Positions 1 through 10,977 of a stretch of 64,000 nt of DNA are shown here, piece by piece (within the stretch, counting starts at the first letter, position 1; every line of letters begins with the position of its first letter). The notes beneath the pieces were generated by a model. That model saw only the letters and a list, made by a program, of their open reading frames with translations. It made no database searches and was not told the origin of the DNA. A program made the position numbers and the translations under genes. Origin of the DNA: Diabrotica undecimpunctata (Eukaryota > Arthropoda > Insecta > Coleoptera > Chrysomelidae); NCBI RefSeq assembly GCF_040954645.1, contig NC_092804.1:88339717-88403716 (forward strand), in the 5' to 3' direction.

Positions 1-20
1 AGTGAAAGCATTCACTCGTA

Positions 21-319
21 TTAATAATAATAATAGTCTCCCGTTTTATACCGCTCGCGGCTTTGGGAGTATAGCAGGATAGTCTGCTATATCTAGGGCC
101 TACGGTATACAAGGAAGGTAACATGGCCAGTGCTACGCTTCAACCGCCCATTTTTACCCCTGGTTTTACCCAAGGTACTCATTTTATTCAGGCTGAGTCG
201 ACCTGGGGCCTATAGACATTGTTAAAAATATCTAGTTGTTCTTGCCGGCCGTAGGATTCGAACTCCGGACCACCGGCATGCGAGGCAAGCATCCTACCGC
301 TTGCGCTACGCAGGCCCTA
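21..319 (-). mobile_element. tRNA-derived SINE (family A)
   Basis: Read on the minus strand, the element starts with a tRNA-like head holding an A box (TAGCGCAAGCGG) and a B box (AGTTCGAATCC) with tRNA-like spacing. A unique body follows, ending in a short (ATT)n tail. The 11-bp direct repeat attcactcgta flanks it at 10-20 and 320-330, a clean target-site duplication. This marks it as a retrotransposed SINE and not a working tRNA gene. It would use RNA polymerase III promoters and borrow LINE machinery. It sits 25 bp before the ATG of the LINE endonuclease ORF, so it split that element's leader. Confidence 0.9.
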
Positions 320-344
320 ATTCACTCGTACTCTTAATTTCCAA

Positions 345-1682
345 ATGCACAGTCAACCTACTCAATCTTCCTTAAATATTTTACAATGGAATTGTAGATC
401 GTTAGTAAGTAATAGGGATAATCTCATAAATTATATTAATAATTCTCATGTAGATATTATTATTTTATCCGAAACTTGGTTGAAAAACCAAATGGATTTT
501 AAATTAAAAGGGTATAATTTTGTTTCAAAATGCCGTGAAAGTGGCTATGGCGGTGTAGGCATTTTCATACTAAAGGGCATTGATTATCAAATAATTAACA
601 TTAACTATAATTTTAATATCGGAATAGAAGTGTGTGCTGTCTTACTTAACAAAATTAATATATCTTTTGTGTCTATATATAAACCATCTGACATCAGAGT
701 AGAAAAGACTGATTGGATACATTTATTTGAACAATTCGATTATAATAAAACAGTCTTTTGTGGTGATTTTAATGCCCACCATTACATGTGGGGTCCGATC
801 CCGGATGACCGTAATTGTAGAATAGTAGTCGAAAGCATGGATTTTTTCGAATTAGTTTCTCTAAATGACGGAACACCTACTAGAATCGCCGCGAGTGGTA
901 ATCATTCTGCCGTTGATTTGACTATCACCTCAGCCTCATTAACAAATCGTATAAACTGGTCAGTATATCCCGACACATTGGGATCCGATCATTTTCCTAT
1001 TAAAATAGAGCTTAAAATTAACCCTTCTTCATTCCTAATTAATCCATCAACAAAATGGAACGATTGCCGCGCTGACTGGAAGCTATTTCAGACAGATTTA
1101 GAAAAACAATTATTCACATTTTTATCATCTAATAATCTTTCTAACGATGAGAAGACAGCCCTACTCTTTCAGATTATCTGTCTAGCTGCTTCCAAATCTG
1201 TGCCCATAAAAAAACCTTTTACTCCTTCAATGCCAAGGCCTTATTTTTGCAATGAGGAATGTACATTCATAATAAAAAAACGATCAGAAGCCTTGAAAGC
1301 GTATCTAACCCAAAGTAACCATAATAATTACATAAACTATAAAAATATATCAGCCCAAACCAGACGGTTATTTAAAACAACGAAAAAAAGTAGTTGGATA
1401 AATTTTTTAAATAGTCTAAACAAAAGCACACCTCTCTCAAAAATATGGTCAACCGTCAGATCAATTTCCAATAACTATCAGTACAACAAAAAACCTCAAC
1501 TTTCTGAAAATATCATTAAACAGATGTTAGACCAACTTGCACCTTCATCTGCCTCTGGTAATGTTGGTAGGATTAAAGAAATTTTTCGTTTTAATACTAG
1601 TATAGATTCCATGTCAAAACCTTTTACTCCTTCAGAACTAGATTTCGCACTAAAAAAAGCAGAAATACAGCCCCCGGTTTAG
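345..1682 (+). pseudogene. LINE ORF2, apurinic-type endonuclease portion
   Basis: This is the N-terminal endonuclease/exonuclease/phosphatase-fold domain that nicks target DNA for target-primed reverse transcription. Expected active-site blocks are present: QWNCRS near residue 14, SETWL near 41, GDFNAHH near 140, the VDLTITS block and SDHFPI near 210. A linker and the start of RT follow. The frame is lost at about 1676, where the expected RT block (PGLD) continues one frame over. The ATG at 345 fits the usual start directly before the first endonuclease strand. Confidence 0.85.
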
Positions 1683-3434
1683 ACTGTTTTACTTATAAGA
1701 TATTGGACAAATTGCCGTCAAATGCCAAAGATGTTCTCTTACAAAATCTTTAATAGTTGGTGGTTGAAACAATCATGTGTGACAAAATACTTTGAAAGGC
1801 TTATAAAATTTAGATTAGAACATTTTATTGAAAGTAGTTCAGTTTTTTCCTACTCACAGTATGGATTTCCTAGAGGTCGAGGTACCATTGATGCTCTCAT
1901 ACATATAGTTACGGATATTCAACTCCGTTTCTCGAAAAACGAATTTATGCTATGTTTGTTTCTAGATTTAAAGGGTGCATATGACGTGGTTGATTTGGAT
2001 ATATTATAATCAAAAATGGTGGGGTGTGGTATTGATAAAAGATTATCTGTAAATATAATAAATTTGTATGTGAATAGAAAAATATACTTACAGGATCATA
2101 GAAATGTATTACACGGTCCAAGAATATTATATAACGGTCTCCCACAAGGTTCAATTCTAAGTCCCTTATTATTTAATGTTTATACTGCAGATCTGCATGG
2201 TTTGATGGATGAAAAATGCAAAATAATTCAATATGCAGACGATATATGTTTATATATCAGCCATAAATCCTATGAAGATTGTATGTTGAATCTAAAACTT
2301 AGCTTTAGTAACATAGATAAGTGGGTAAAACAAATGGGTTTTAGTATATCACAAGAAAAATCTTCGATTGTATGTTTCACTAGACTTAGACATAAAGTCA
2401 CAGGCAAATGCCAGATAGGTGATTATAATTTCCCCTTAACAGAAGAGTATAAGCATCTAGGCATAATCCTAGATAAAAAACTACTCTTTTGGTCCAGCCA
2501 TATAAAGTACGTAAAACAAAAGTGCGAGCGTGGAATTAACCTTCTGCGTTTTGTTTCTAAAAAAAGATGGGGTGCAGATCAAAATATCTCTTTAATGTTT
2601 TATAGATCCTACATACGATCCATTCTGGATTACGGTTGTATTCTTTACGGTTCAACATGCAAAACAAATCTATTAACTTTTGACAGAATACAATTTAAAT
2701 CAATAAAAATTTGTCTAGGAGCTATGATGTCTTCACCAAACCAAGCAGTTCTAGCAGAAGCCCAGGAACCACCTTTACAGATACGTAGGCAAATGTTAGC
2801 CAACAAACGTCTAATAACATACAGATCGTTTAATACAACTATGGTTCACAAAATAGGTTTACTTTTGACAGAAAATTTAACAAATTATTACTGGAGAATA
2901 AAAAATTCTCCTCCTCTTGCAGAATCTTTTATCGATACGAATTCATTTCAATCTTATATATTACAGCTACCAAAATTTCCTTTTTACATACAAGACTTTG
3001 AAGTTCTGATAGACAAACCAACCATTATAATGCCCTCTTATTCAGACTTGCCAATTTTAACTAATCTGATATTCAAATTCATACTAAGCAAATTAGGGGA
3101 AGATTTAACAATAATTTATACGGATGGATCAAAACCTGTTGAAAGTACTGGTTTCGCTTTTTTTGTTTCAAACAGCAACTATATTGAGAAATATCGAATT
3201 CCTGAATGTTGTTCTATTTTTACAGCCGAGGCTGCTGCTATACAGAAAGCACTAACTTGGTGTGTCACTAATTATTGTGAGAACATCGTAATAGTATCAG
3301 ATTCTCAGGCAGTATTACAAGCTATTCGTAGCCATCCATTGGATAGTTTTCAAAACTCCATTATACTTGATATCAAAGAATTATTACATGAACTAAAATC
3401 CACAAAAAAAAACAGTTACTTTACTCTGGGTTAA
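1683..3434 (+). pseudogene. LINE ORF2, reverse transcriptase and RNase H portion (broken)
   Basis: RT blocks are recognisable: CLFLDLKGAYDVVD (motif A), GLPQGSILSPLLFN (motif B) and QYADDICLY (catalytic YADD). The part that should lie between FNSWWLK and KYFERLI (the PI-KPGK and YRPISL blocks) is deleted near 1770. A TAA interrupts at 2007-2009. RNase H follows with YTDGS, the FTAEAAAI glutamate and VSDSQAV, so its D-E-D residues are kept. The frame shifts at an A-run near 3414. Confidence 0.85.
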
Positions 3435-3974
3435 AGGACACACTGGAGTAATTGGAAACGAATTAGTGGATATTAGGGCAAAAAATACATCTGAGATATC
3501 CGAAATTACAAATTTCTACTACTTTAAAGATCTTTTTTCTATTATCAGGAGTATTGCAGGGAAAGATGGATGTCAAAATATAAAGAGGTTCAGAAGACTT
3601 CAAGAAACCATTACTTTTCTATTCATCCATGCTTACCAAAAAATATTCACCATTTTAATTTTAACTATAATAAAGTACATTCTTCGTTAATAACCCGGTT
3701 AAAACTTAACCAAGGCCTTTTTCCAGAGCATCTGCATAGGATTGGAATCTATGAAACTCCTTTCTGTCCTTGTGATGGTAAATCTGTCGGAGATTTGAAC
3801 CACTTATTTTTCGATTGTCCTAATCATAGGGAACAGACTCGAAGGCTATATTTAGGTTTAATTGATCTCAATATTAGCCTACCAGTTAACATCAGCAATC
3901 TGTTAGCTTATTCTGAGAAATCTATATATAATATTCTAATCAAGTTTATAAACGATTCTAAAATAAAAATTTAA
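3415..3974 (+). pseudogene. LINE ORF2 C-terminus: end of RNase H and Cys/His motif
   Basis: After the frameshift the last RNase H block is readable as KGHTGVIGNELVD (fourth catalytic Asp). One more frameshift near 3570 leads into a C-terminal domain ending with a CPC-(x11)-H-(x4)-C motif around 3765-3820, typical of the C-terminal zinc knuckle of I/Jockey-type LINEs. The frame closes at 3974. No poly(A) tail is obvious; the microsatellite at 4025 follows after about 50 bp. Confidence 0.75.
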
Positions 3975-4019
3975 ACATCCTTATAACAATTTTCTGTTCC
4001 AAAAAGATTTTTTGTCTAA

Positions 4020-4024
<5 letters not shown>

Positions 4025-4081
<57 letters not shown>

Positions 4082-4102
4082 GACACACACACACACACAC
4101 AA
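4025..4102. repeat. (TC)n(AC)n compound microsatellite
   Basis: About 45 bp of pure TC repeats pass directly into about 32 bp of AC repeats with one G interruption. ORFs read through it are artefacts. Confidence 0.97.
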
Positions 4103-4172
4103 CTTGATTTAACGAATGCTCCGATACATCGTGTCCGCCAAATGATACTTCCTGACAACATAAAAAATTATG

Positions 4173-4631
4173 TCAATTAATATCAATTAAACGACGTAAA
4201 ACTGCGTGATTATTTTTTACAATGTCGTTATGTTTAATAGCATTTTCACGTTGGGCCTTATCTAATGATACATAGATATTTTGTTTTCCAAATAAATCTA
4301 ATTTAATCTGGCTGTATGTATGATCTTTAGAAATATCATGTTTCTGTAAAGCCCTAAGTAATTCATTTAAATTATCGTAACCAGATTCACACCACTGATT
4401 TTGATGTTTGCCCCTATTTGCCGAAAATAAAATGCAAGGCCAACAGAAAAGTTTGTTTTTTATTTCACTCCCGTTAAATCATGAGTACTTGCTGTACCAA
4501 TGATCTGAAAATGATCTATTACTTCCCTTACCCCCCGCATTAACATTTATAAGCCGGGACATTTTAGGCAAAGGATGCCCCTTATTTTTAATAACAATTT
4601 GTTCTTTTATAGAACAGATGAAAACCCATTT
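4173..4631 (-). pseudogene. TTF-type zinc finger / DUF4371 (hAT, ZMYM1-like) fragment
   Basis: On the minus strand one frame reads as the N-terminal half of the TTF-zinc-finger/DUF4371 family derived from hAT transposases. A basic GHPLPKM segment is followed by RSFSDHWYSKYS, an in-frame TGA at 4479-4481 where the family has Trp, then KNKLFCWPCILFS, W(C)ESGYDNLNELL and a KHDISKDHTYSQ helix. The frame ends at 4173, before the catalytic core. The N-terminus runs into the AC microsatellite. The zinc-binding Cys pair (CWPC) and downstream His are kept. It is a dead fragment; the family assignment rests on remembered motif order. Confidence 0.65.
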
Positions 4632-4639
4632 TGCAAAAT

Positions 4640-4775
<136 letters not shown>

Positions 4776-5258
4776 TGCTGTGCATTGTGCCCTCCAAATA
4801 AAATTTAGCAGGGCCCACACAAACACACATCCTACGAGTCCGACACCAAAATAAAGGTGGCAAGACGCATACTCATACGCGTACGCCTTGTCGGAGTCCA
4901 CCTATCCTGTAGTACCTGTGTTGCGATTACCTCACCCATCCGGTATCCCCTCCCACAGGCGGACAGGTGATGCAGGCAGAGGAATTTCCACGTCGCATGT
5001 AGACAGGTCGCCGCCGAGAATCTCTCCTTTACCACTCTTAAATTTCCAGGCGTGTACGTGCCGGGACACCGACACCACGATTGGTGGTGTAAAGCAAAAA
5101 GATGTGTTTACGGGCCCAGCTCGTTCAACCTTGCCTGTTCTCTTGGAATGAGAGTAGAGTGGTCCCCGACAGTCTCGTCTCGGATACTAGGAATGTAAAC
5201 CGGTGACCGTGACGCCTAAACGTCTCAGTGCGTTTCTACAAACCTGACACCTCAAGCG

Positions 5259-5345
5259 ACCTCTCTCCACCTCTCGATTCCTACCCATTAGTCGCCTCTT
5301 ACGACAGGCAGGGATTTCTTGCCTCGGCCGTATTCTTATCTCCGC
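5259..5345. repeat. Dispersed repeat unit, copy 1 of a flanking pair
   Basis: An ~85-bp segment containing CCCATTAGTCGCCTCTTACG and a TTGCCTCGGCCGTATTCTTA block. A second copy lies at 5434-5518, with a CA microsatellite between. I recall the TCGCCTCTTACGACAGGC core as dispersed in arthropod genomes but cannot name its family. Confidence 0.6.
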
Positions 5346-5358
5346 GAGCCGAACGGAG

Positions 5359-5377
5359 ACACACACACACACAAACA

Positions 5378-5430
<53 letters not shown>
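5359..5430. repeat. (AC)n microsatellite
   Basis: About 70 bp of AC with two AAAC interruptions near its start, lying between the two copies of the 85-bp repeat. Confidence 0.95.
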
Positions 5431-5433
<3 letters not shown>

Positions 5434-5434
<1 letters not shown>

Positions 5435-5518
5435 TCTCCACCTCTAGATTTCTACCCATTAGTAACCTATTACGACAGGCTGGGCCTTCTTGCCTCGGCC
5501 GTATTCTTATCTTTGCGA
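5434..5518. repeat. Dispersed repeat unit, copy 2
   Basis: Same orientation as the 5259-5345 copy and clearly homologous, with about ten substitutions, mostly in the GTCGCCTCTTACG core. The direct pair around a CA tract suggests slippage or unequal exchange. Confidence 0.6.
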
Positions 5519-6283
5519 TATATTGATGTACAATATCAGCTTTATCAATACTTAAAGTTTCTCCCATACCAAAAACCCTTTAACCTTTAACTATTTACGG
5601 CAGTGGTAACGTATCACAGTATTTATTACTTTAGAAAATAAAAATAAATCCCAGAAAGAAAAGCCAGTCCGTTCACTCAATATCACTTTACTACTTAAGT
5701 TCTTAAGTACTTATCCATCCCGAAATAATATTTCATCCTGCGCTCGCCAGGTTCAGTTTGAAATGTATTTTTGGTTGCTCATCAACTAATATTCCGTTGA
5801 TTTTTACAGGTAAATCATCAAGCTTGGGATCGGCTTGCCGAAATCCTGAAACGTGTTTTTTTAAGAATTCACACAGGCGGATGGATGTCTCCGATTGGCG
5901 CGGGAGTTAGCACGATCATTTCTGACAGTTGGATTTTGGCTGACGGGTGGAGCGGATGGTATTTTCTTTCTCCGCTGAAGGTTTCCACCTTCTATTTATA
6001 TTAATGTATATATAAATATATATGTATATAAAAAGAAGTTTTTGTTTTTTTTTTAATAAAAGTATTGGAAAGAGAAATTCATTTACGTAAAAGAAAATGT
6101 TTAAATAAAAAATTTAATTATATTAATAAATATTTTGTCTTATTAGTCATAAAATTTAAAAGTAGCAAAGGAGAAATATAATAATAAAAATATAAATAAT
6201 GGTTTGATAGTTTCTTTTTTTGTCTGGCCGTATTTGATTTTTAATTCATTATTCTACTTATTTTAATCTAGAGATTTTTATGT
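5519..6283. other. AT-rich intergenic stretch with a PLE-like fragment
   Basis: No gene is recognisable. At 5895-5985 the sequence GATTGGCGCG...TTTCTGACAG..GGATTTTGGCT resembles the spacer of the Penelope-like inverted structure at 54770-54835, so a related Penelope-like remnant probably lies here. 5990-6240 is A/T-rich without clear structure. Confidence 0.45.
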
Positions 6284-6397
6284 CCTTTCAGTAATTTGGC
6301 AGCACCGGTTCTGGCTATTTTCCCATGTTAAATCCCATAAGAAATCGCTAAGGTCCATTCTGGTCATTTTTTAATTTTTTCGTTGAGGAGACGCGAA

Positions 6398-7250
6398 GGC
6401 TCGTCCGATCGTGACGTGTGAGGTATCATCGGAAAAGGGAGGGGGTGACGAATACGTTAACACAAAAAACAAAGATGGCGGCATTGTCAAAACGGCACTA
6501 AGCCTGTAACGTCGAAATGGCTTGACGTACAACAACGTGCAAGGTATGGATGTAAAGAGAAGGGCTCAACAAATACGTAGACACAGAAAAAACAAAGATG
6601 GCGGCATTGCTAAAAGGACACTAAGCTTGTAGCGTCTAAACGGCTCAACGTATAACAATGTGTAAGGTATCGATGGAAAGGGGAGGGGCAAACGAATACG
6701 TTGAGATGAAAATAAAGATGACGTCATTGCCAAAAGGACACTAAGCTTGTAAAGCCTAAACAGCTCAACGTACAACAACGTGCAAGGTATCGATGGAATT
6801 GGGAGGTGGTAACGAATATGTTAAGGCAAAAAAGCAAACGCAAAGACAATGCCAAAACGGCACTATATCGTTTCTGTGTTGTTATTAGTCAGATTACTAC
6901 GTGTAACACGTTAAATAAAAGAGGATGGGGATATCCAATACTTTTACACAAAAACAAAGACAAGACATTGCCAAAAAGGCACTACACCATATCTTCGTTT
7001 GTATTGGTCCGATCTTCGCGAATGAGGGCTCGTTGGAAAGAGGAGAAGATATCAAAATATGTTATCATAAAAACAAAGACAAAGACATTGTCAAAATGGC
7101 ACTATATCGGATCTTTGTTGCTATTGATCGAATTTTAGCATAATAGACGTTGAAGGAATGGTGAGTAGTCACTGAGGCTAACGGAGAAACAAACATGACA
7201 ACATTGTGAAAACGACGCTAAATCATATCTTTGTTGCTATTGGACCTATT
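6398..7250. repeat. Subterminal ~121-bp tandem array (left)
   Basis: About seven degenerate units, each with a core like CATTGTCAAAACGGCACTA, start near 6471, 6594, 6714, 6840, 6955, 7075 and 7192, giving a period of 115-126 bp. Later units add ATATCTTCGTTTGTATTGG followed by TCCGATC. The mirror copy is 23310-24160. ORFs read from it are repeat artefacts. Confidence 0.8.
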
Positions 7251-7649
7251 TAGAAGGGGATTCCACGTACATTACAGTTCATCGAAACAATCGACCAATG
7301 GTGGTATAGGAACATCCACAAGTAAACGCCTGAATGGTGACATGTCAACGCCCATTAATGACATGTAAACGCCCCAAACCGTGGTGTTACGTATTCTCGT
7401 ATCACCAGGCCTTAACCAATACGTACCCTCATGCACCACACCCCAACATGTATCGACCACAGATGACATAGGAACGGTAAGTAAACGCCTAAATGGTAAC
7501 ATGTAAACGCCCCTCAACACAATGAGAATGAAGTCATGACCAAAGAGATTCCACCCCGAGGCGCGCAGTCGTGTGGGATAAAAGTCGACCTGATAGAGGT
7601 TACATGATTGAATAAAATTCAGTTTGTATCAAGCCTTCTAAGAATTAAG

Positions 7650-8042
7650 ATGGATAAAATCAAGTTGTTCAGAGGTCTGAACGCAGTCAGAAAAATAAAA
7701 CGCTTAAATTTAGATGACATACTTATTGATCAATGGATGACAAACACAGAAGTTACCTGCTATATCTTTTATATCAGCGAAGAACCAGTATCGTTTGTTC
7801 TATTATCAAAATGCGCCTTTGATCCACTCAGACAGCATGATGTACCAAGAGTATTAGATTACGTATATACATTACCTCATCATCGAAAAAGAGGATACGC
7901 ATGCAAACTTATAGAACATGTAAAGAAAAATAACCAATTCACAGCATTTTGCTCCAACAAAGAATCGGAACTGTTGTTTGGTAAATGTAAATGTGTTAAT
8001 CATGGAATAATGAATTATACTGTAATTTTTAGATATCCATAA
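7650..8042 (+). CDS. GNAT-like acetyltransferase, small
   Basis: A 130-residue ORF. The centre and C-terminus look like a GNAT acetyltransferase: a strand with RVLDYVYTL, then PHHRKRGYACKLIEHV, which fits the acetyl-CoA-binding RxxGxA loop and following helix, then a QFTAFCSN strand and a terminal helix/strand. At 130 aa it is short for the family and its N-terminal strands are weak. The first ATG is at 7650; the frame is also open upstream to a TTG at 7608. A TATA-like GGATAAAAG lies at 7577-7585. This is the only intact non-repeat ORF in the palindrome. Substrate unknown. The right-arm copy is broken. Confidence 0.6.
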   Translation: MDKIKLFRGLNAVRKIKRLNLDDILIDQWMTNTEVTCYIFYISEEPVSFVLLSKCAFDPLRQHDVPRVLDYVYTLPHHRKRGYACKLIEHVKKNNQFTAFCSNKESELLFGKCKCVNHGIMNYTVIFRYP

Positions 8043-8935
8043 TAAAATCGAAATAAACATATAAACAACATATCGTGCTTTATTTCTTCCACACTTATTT
8101 CAGTCTACCACACTGTACTCTGTAATAACGGAATAGGTAATAGAATATAGAAAAACGTGATATTCTCAAAGGACATACGATGGGTATATCGCATCAGAAT
8201 GACTAGAAAATAATTCACAGGTAACCTATCGATGTTTAGCAATTTTAAACTTAGTACAACAACAGGTAACGTACCCTAACTGTAAACGAACTGTAACAGA
8301 TATCTAACGCGATCGAACATATAACAGACGTATACCTGACACTATCTAACGCATATGAGATGTATAGCAGACGCGTTCTAACTCATATCAGACGTATAAC
8401 AGTTGTATACTAGACTCAAGATAGGACAGAACAATCGCTAAAGAAAATCTGTCGGAAGAAAAAAACGAAATTTGTCAGAGTAAGAAATGAAAGAATCGTA
8501 AGAAATTATGTGCGTTAATCACAGAATAACGAAGGACATCCACTGGTATGGACACGTCCACAGAATGGGTGACAACAAAATAACAAAAAAGTATTATATT
8601 GGACACAACAGGAAAGACGGAAATGTAGGTCATCAACTACTATACATAAATATATAAATCTCATCTGAGCAGTCATTTCAAGTATCCTCCGAACAGTAAC
8701 TACACAACTCACAAATACGATTATTGGTATGCGATAATGTTTTATTGCATAATATATTTTATCTACAACAATTACTATTTTACAACGATATTCAGATATA
8801 ATCCAATTATAACGAGGACTAAAAAGGAATTTACCATTCTTCCAGTATGTTCAAACAACTAATGTATATTACTCGATATAGATATAAGTTGGATGATCAC
8901 AAACCGACAAGGACCTAAACGTTCTCTACAAGCCA

Positions 8936-9090
8936 CATCTGAACGACCACTACTATACACAAATCTCCACTGAACGTACAATTCGACAAGAGTCTTCGCT
9001 GAACACTCACTAATACACACAAATCTCATCTGAACGTATAATTAGTCAAGAGTCTTATCTACATATTCACAACTATACATAAATCTCCAA
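8936..9090. repeat. Short ~60-bp direct repeats (left arm)
   Basis: Two to three degenerate units share ACACAAATCTC, TGAACGTA and CAAGAGTCTT blocks at about 60-bp spacing. The mirror is near 21600-21780 in the right arm. Confidence 0.5.
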
Positions 9091-9213
9091 GATGACTATT
9101 TTTCGATTTGATGCATATTATATTGCATCTACAACAATTACCATTTTACAAAGCACGTGGTGTTCGTGTGTATTAAGGTATAAAAAAATTGCTTGTTAAA
9201 AGCTTAAATTTTT

Positions 9214-9270
9214 ATTTTAAGAAGATCTTTTCGGAAATAAATCATTCCATCATCAGTTAACTAAAAGAGA
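9214..9270 (-). ncRNA. Hammerhead-like ribozyme motif, PLE left inverted copy
   Basis: Reverse-complement copy of the motif at 10921-10977, with the same CTGATGA core, GGAA/TTCC stem II, GAAA and palindromic AAGATCTT stem III. Confidence 0.5.
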
Positions 9271-9600
9271 GAGTAAAAATACCAATATTAAAAAACACAA
9301 GTTAAAATTTAAATATATAGAAATAACACGTTGGTTTTTTCCTACTTACATAAAAAGTTGTTAAAAAACATTGTATGGCCACTTAAAAAAAAACTTTCGA
9401 AGGACATCCGTATTAAAATATAATCCTCATGGTTTTATCAAGGTAAATGCAATAGACTTAACTTATTGATTATTAAAAACTGATGATGGGGGCATCTTAC
9501 ATGACCCCCTGTAGCTGGTGAAGTTTTTTCGACTTACATTACCTCTGATCTGTTCTGGAGTCTTGGGCTAACTGATATAAAGATGGTATGAAAAATCAGT

Positions 9601-9883
9601 GTCGATCGGATAGCCAAGCGGGCTGGGCGGCTGGCTTCTCCTTCGCTTCAATGCGAGAGATGCCAGTTCAAATCCCCGGCTCGGTGAATAACAAACAAAA
9701 AGGCTAACGCAGTAGTTTAAAATTCTAAAATGAATCTGCGGCTTAGTCTAGAATATGCTGGTATCTGATCGGCCTATGGTGGAGCAGTACGGCAAGAGAT
9801 AAGGGCTTGCGGCTAGGTGATACTCCTCCATAGATCCCTACCGGAAGGGCGTGGAACGCCTAAATACCGGGTATATATATATA
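9601..9883 (+). mobile_element. tRNA-derived SINE (family B)
   Basis: Begins with a tRNA-like head that has an A-box-like TAGCCAAGCGGGCTGG and a B-box-like CAGTTCAAATCCCC, spaced as in a class II (Leu/Ser-like) tRNA. A ~200-bp body ends in a short (TA)n tail. The 14-bp duplication tatgaaaaatcagt flanks it at 9587-9600 and 9884-9897. Its head and body are unlike the SINE at 21-319, so it is a separate family. Confidence 0.88.
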
Positions 9884-9884
9884 T

Positions 9885-10073
9885 ATGAAAAATCAGTTAG
9901 TACCAGATGATATTTCTCTTCTTCATAACATCCCAGGTAGAGATTATCTCAAACTTGACCTTTTTGAGGATTTGGAAATAGTCAAGGAAAAGAAAAACAG
10001 TCCCAATTGTGTTAATCGTCACACCAGCATCAATAGAGACTTTGTTCCACTTCATCGACAATTATTTTCCTGA
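9885..10073 (+). pseudogene. C-terminal tail of a Penelope-like ORF
   Basis: A 62-residue frame, with a block reading KLDLFEDLEIVK and then a Cys/Asn-containing end. The pattern (aliphatic-rich L-E-x-L/E-I-x-K then a short tail) resembles the end of GIY-YIG Penelope proteins. Its first codons come from the inverted terminal sequence and the SINE duplication, so the start is not genuine. Weakly supported. Confidence 0.35.
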
Positions 10074-10722
10074 TCTAACTTTCTTTCTGTTAACTACACA
10101 TCCAGTTTTACTTACTTCTACATTTCTTTCTATTTTCCCATAGCTTTATATCACCTTATATAATCCGCCATGCTTAACTCTATTCTTGTCACCATTAATA
10201 CACTAACATCTCTTTTCCAATATCCCATTTCCCATCCTCTCCAATAACTACCATCAGCCTAATCACACAGGTTCTCTTATAAATATTCACACACATCTAT
10301 CAATCTCTTATCACAATCAGTTTCAGTATCCCCAGCTTACATCTTTACATTCATCTCCTACTTCCTTTTCTTTCTCTTTCTTTTATTTCTTTTTCCTCGA
10401 CTTATCTTCCACAAATTTCAAACCAGCTTTCATCTATATCTACTTCATACAAGGAAACAATTAGGTAATAACATTTTCTTTACCGCTTCCAATTGATTTA
10501 TTAATTTCAACTACCTAACTTAAATTTGGCCTTACCCTGGTATACCAAATTTATTTTACATCACAGTCACTCATTGTTTTACATTCTACCACCTTTTTAA
10601 AATACCAAAAATTGCTATTGAGCTTACTACACACAAAACACAACTCTTCACTAAAAACTGCCTATTCACAAACTTAAGCACAATGACTTTTGCTCCTACT
10701 ACATCATTCCACTTGACATTGA
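10074..10722. other. Pyrimidine-rich noncoding stretch inside the PLE insertion
   Basis: About 650 bp dominated by C and T on the plus strand, with no ORF of note. It lies downstream of the PLE ORF remnant and upstream of the terminal repeat, the expected place for a 3' untranslated region. Confidence 0.5.
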
Positions 10723-10920
10723 TGGGTACTAACTGATTTTTCATACCATCTTTATATCAGTTAGCCCAAGACTCCAGAACAGATCAGAGGTAATGTTTTT
10801 TTAAGTGGCCATACAATGTTTTTTAACAACTTTTTATGTAAGTAGTAAAAAACCAACGTGTTATTTCTATATATTTAAATTTTAACTTGTGTTTTTTAAT
10901 ATTGGTATTTTTACTCTCTC

Positions 10921-10977
10921 TTTTAGTTAACTGATGATGGAATGATTTATTTCCGAAAAGATCTTCTTAAAATAAAA
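10921..10977 (+). ncRNA. Hammerhead-like ribozyme motif, PLE right copy
   Basis: In order: TTTT-AG-TTAA (stem I, 5' side), CTGATGA (10931-10937), one extra T, GGAA..TTCC (stem II, 10939-10954), GAAA (10955-10958), AGATCTT which with the preceding A forms the palindrome AAGATCTT (short stem III), C (predicted cleavage after 10966), then TTAA-AAT-AAAA (stem I, 3' side). This is the type I minimal layout reported for Penelope-like elements. The extra T after CTGATGA departs from the canonical core, so activity is uncertain. Confidence 0.55.

Larger units (their letters stand above)
331..3977 (+). mobile_element. I-type non-LTR retrotransposon (LINE), degenerate
   Basis: The order endonuclease, reverse transcriptase, RNase H, C-terminal Cys/His motif matches ORF2 of I-clade or related insect LINEs that carry RNase H. 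Coding potential runs from 345 to 3974 but is broken by frameshifts near 1676, 3414 and 3570, an in-frame stop at 2007-2009, a second break near 1730 and a deletion in the first RT block. No ORF1 is visible because the window starts just upstream. The element is inactive. It is followed at once by a CT/CA microsatellite. Confidence 0.85.

Noticed and set aside
240..317. Functional tRNA gene
   Set aside because: A and B boxes are present, but the head is joined to a SINE body with tail and target duplication, and a clean cloverleaf with CCA-ready acceptor stem is not evident.
8200..8450. Operator-like repeats (CAGACGTATA, ATATCAGACG)
   Set aside because: Degenerate short words without regular spacing; probably decayed tandem repeats.
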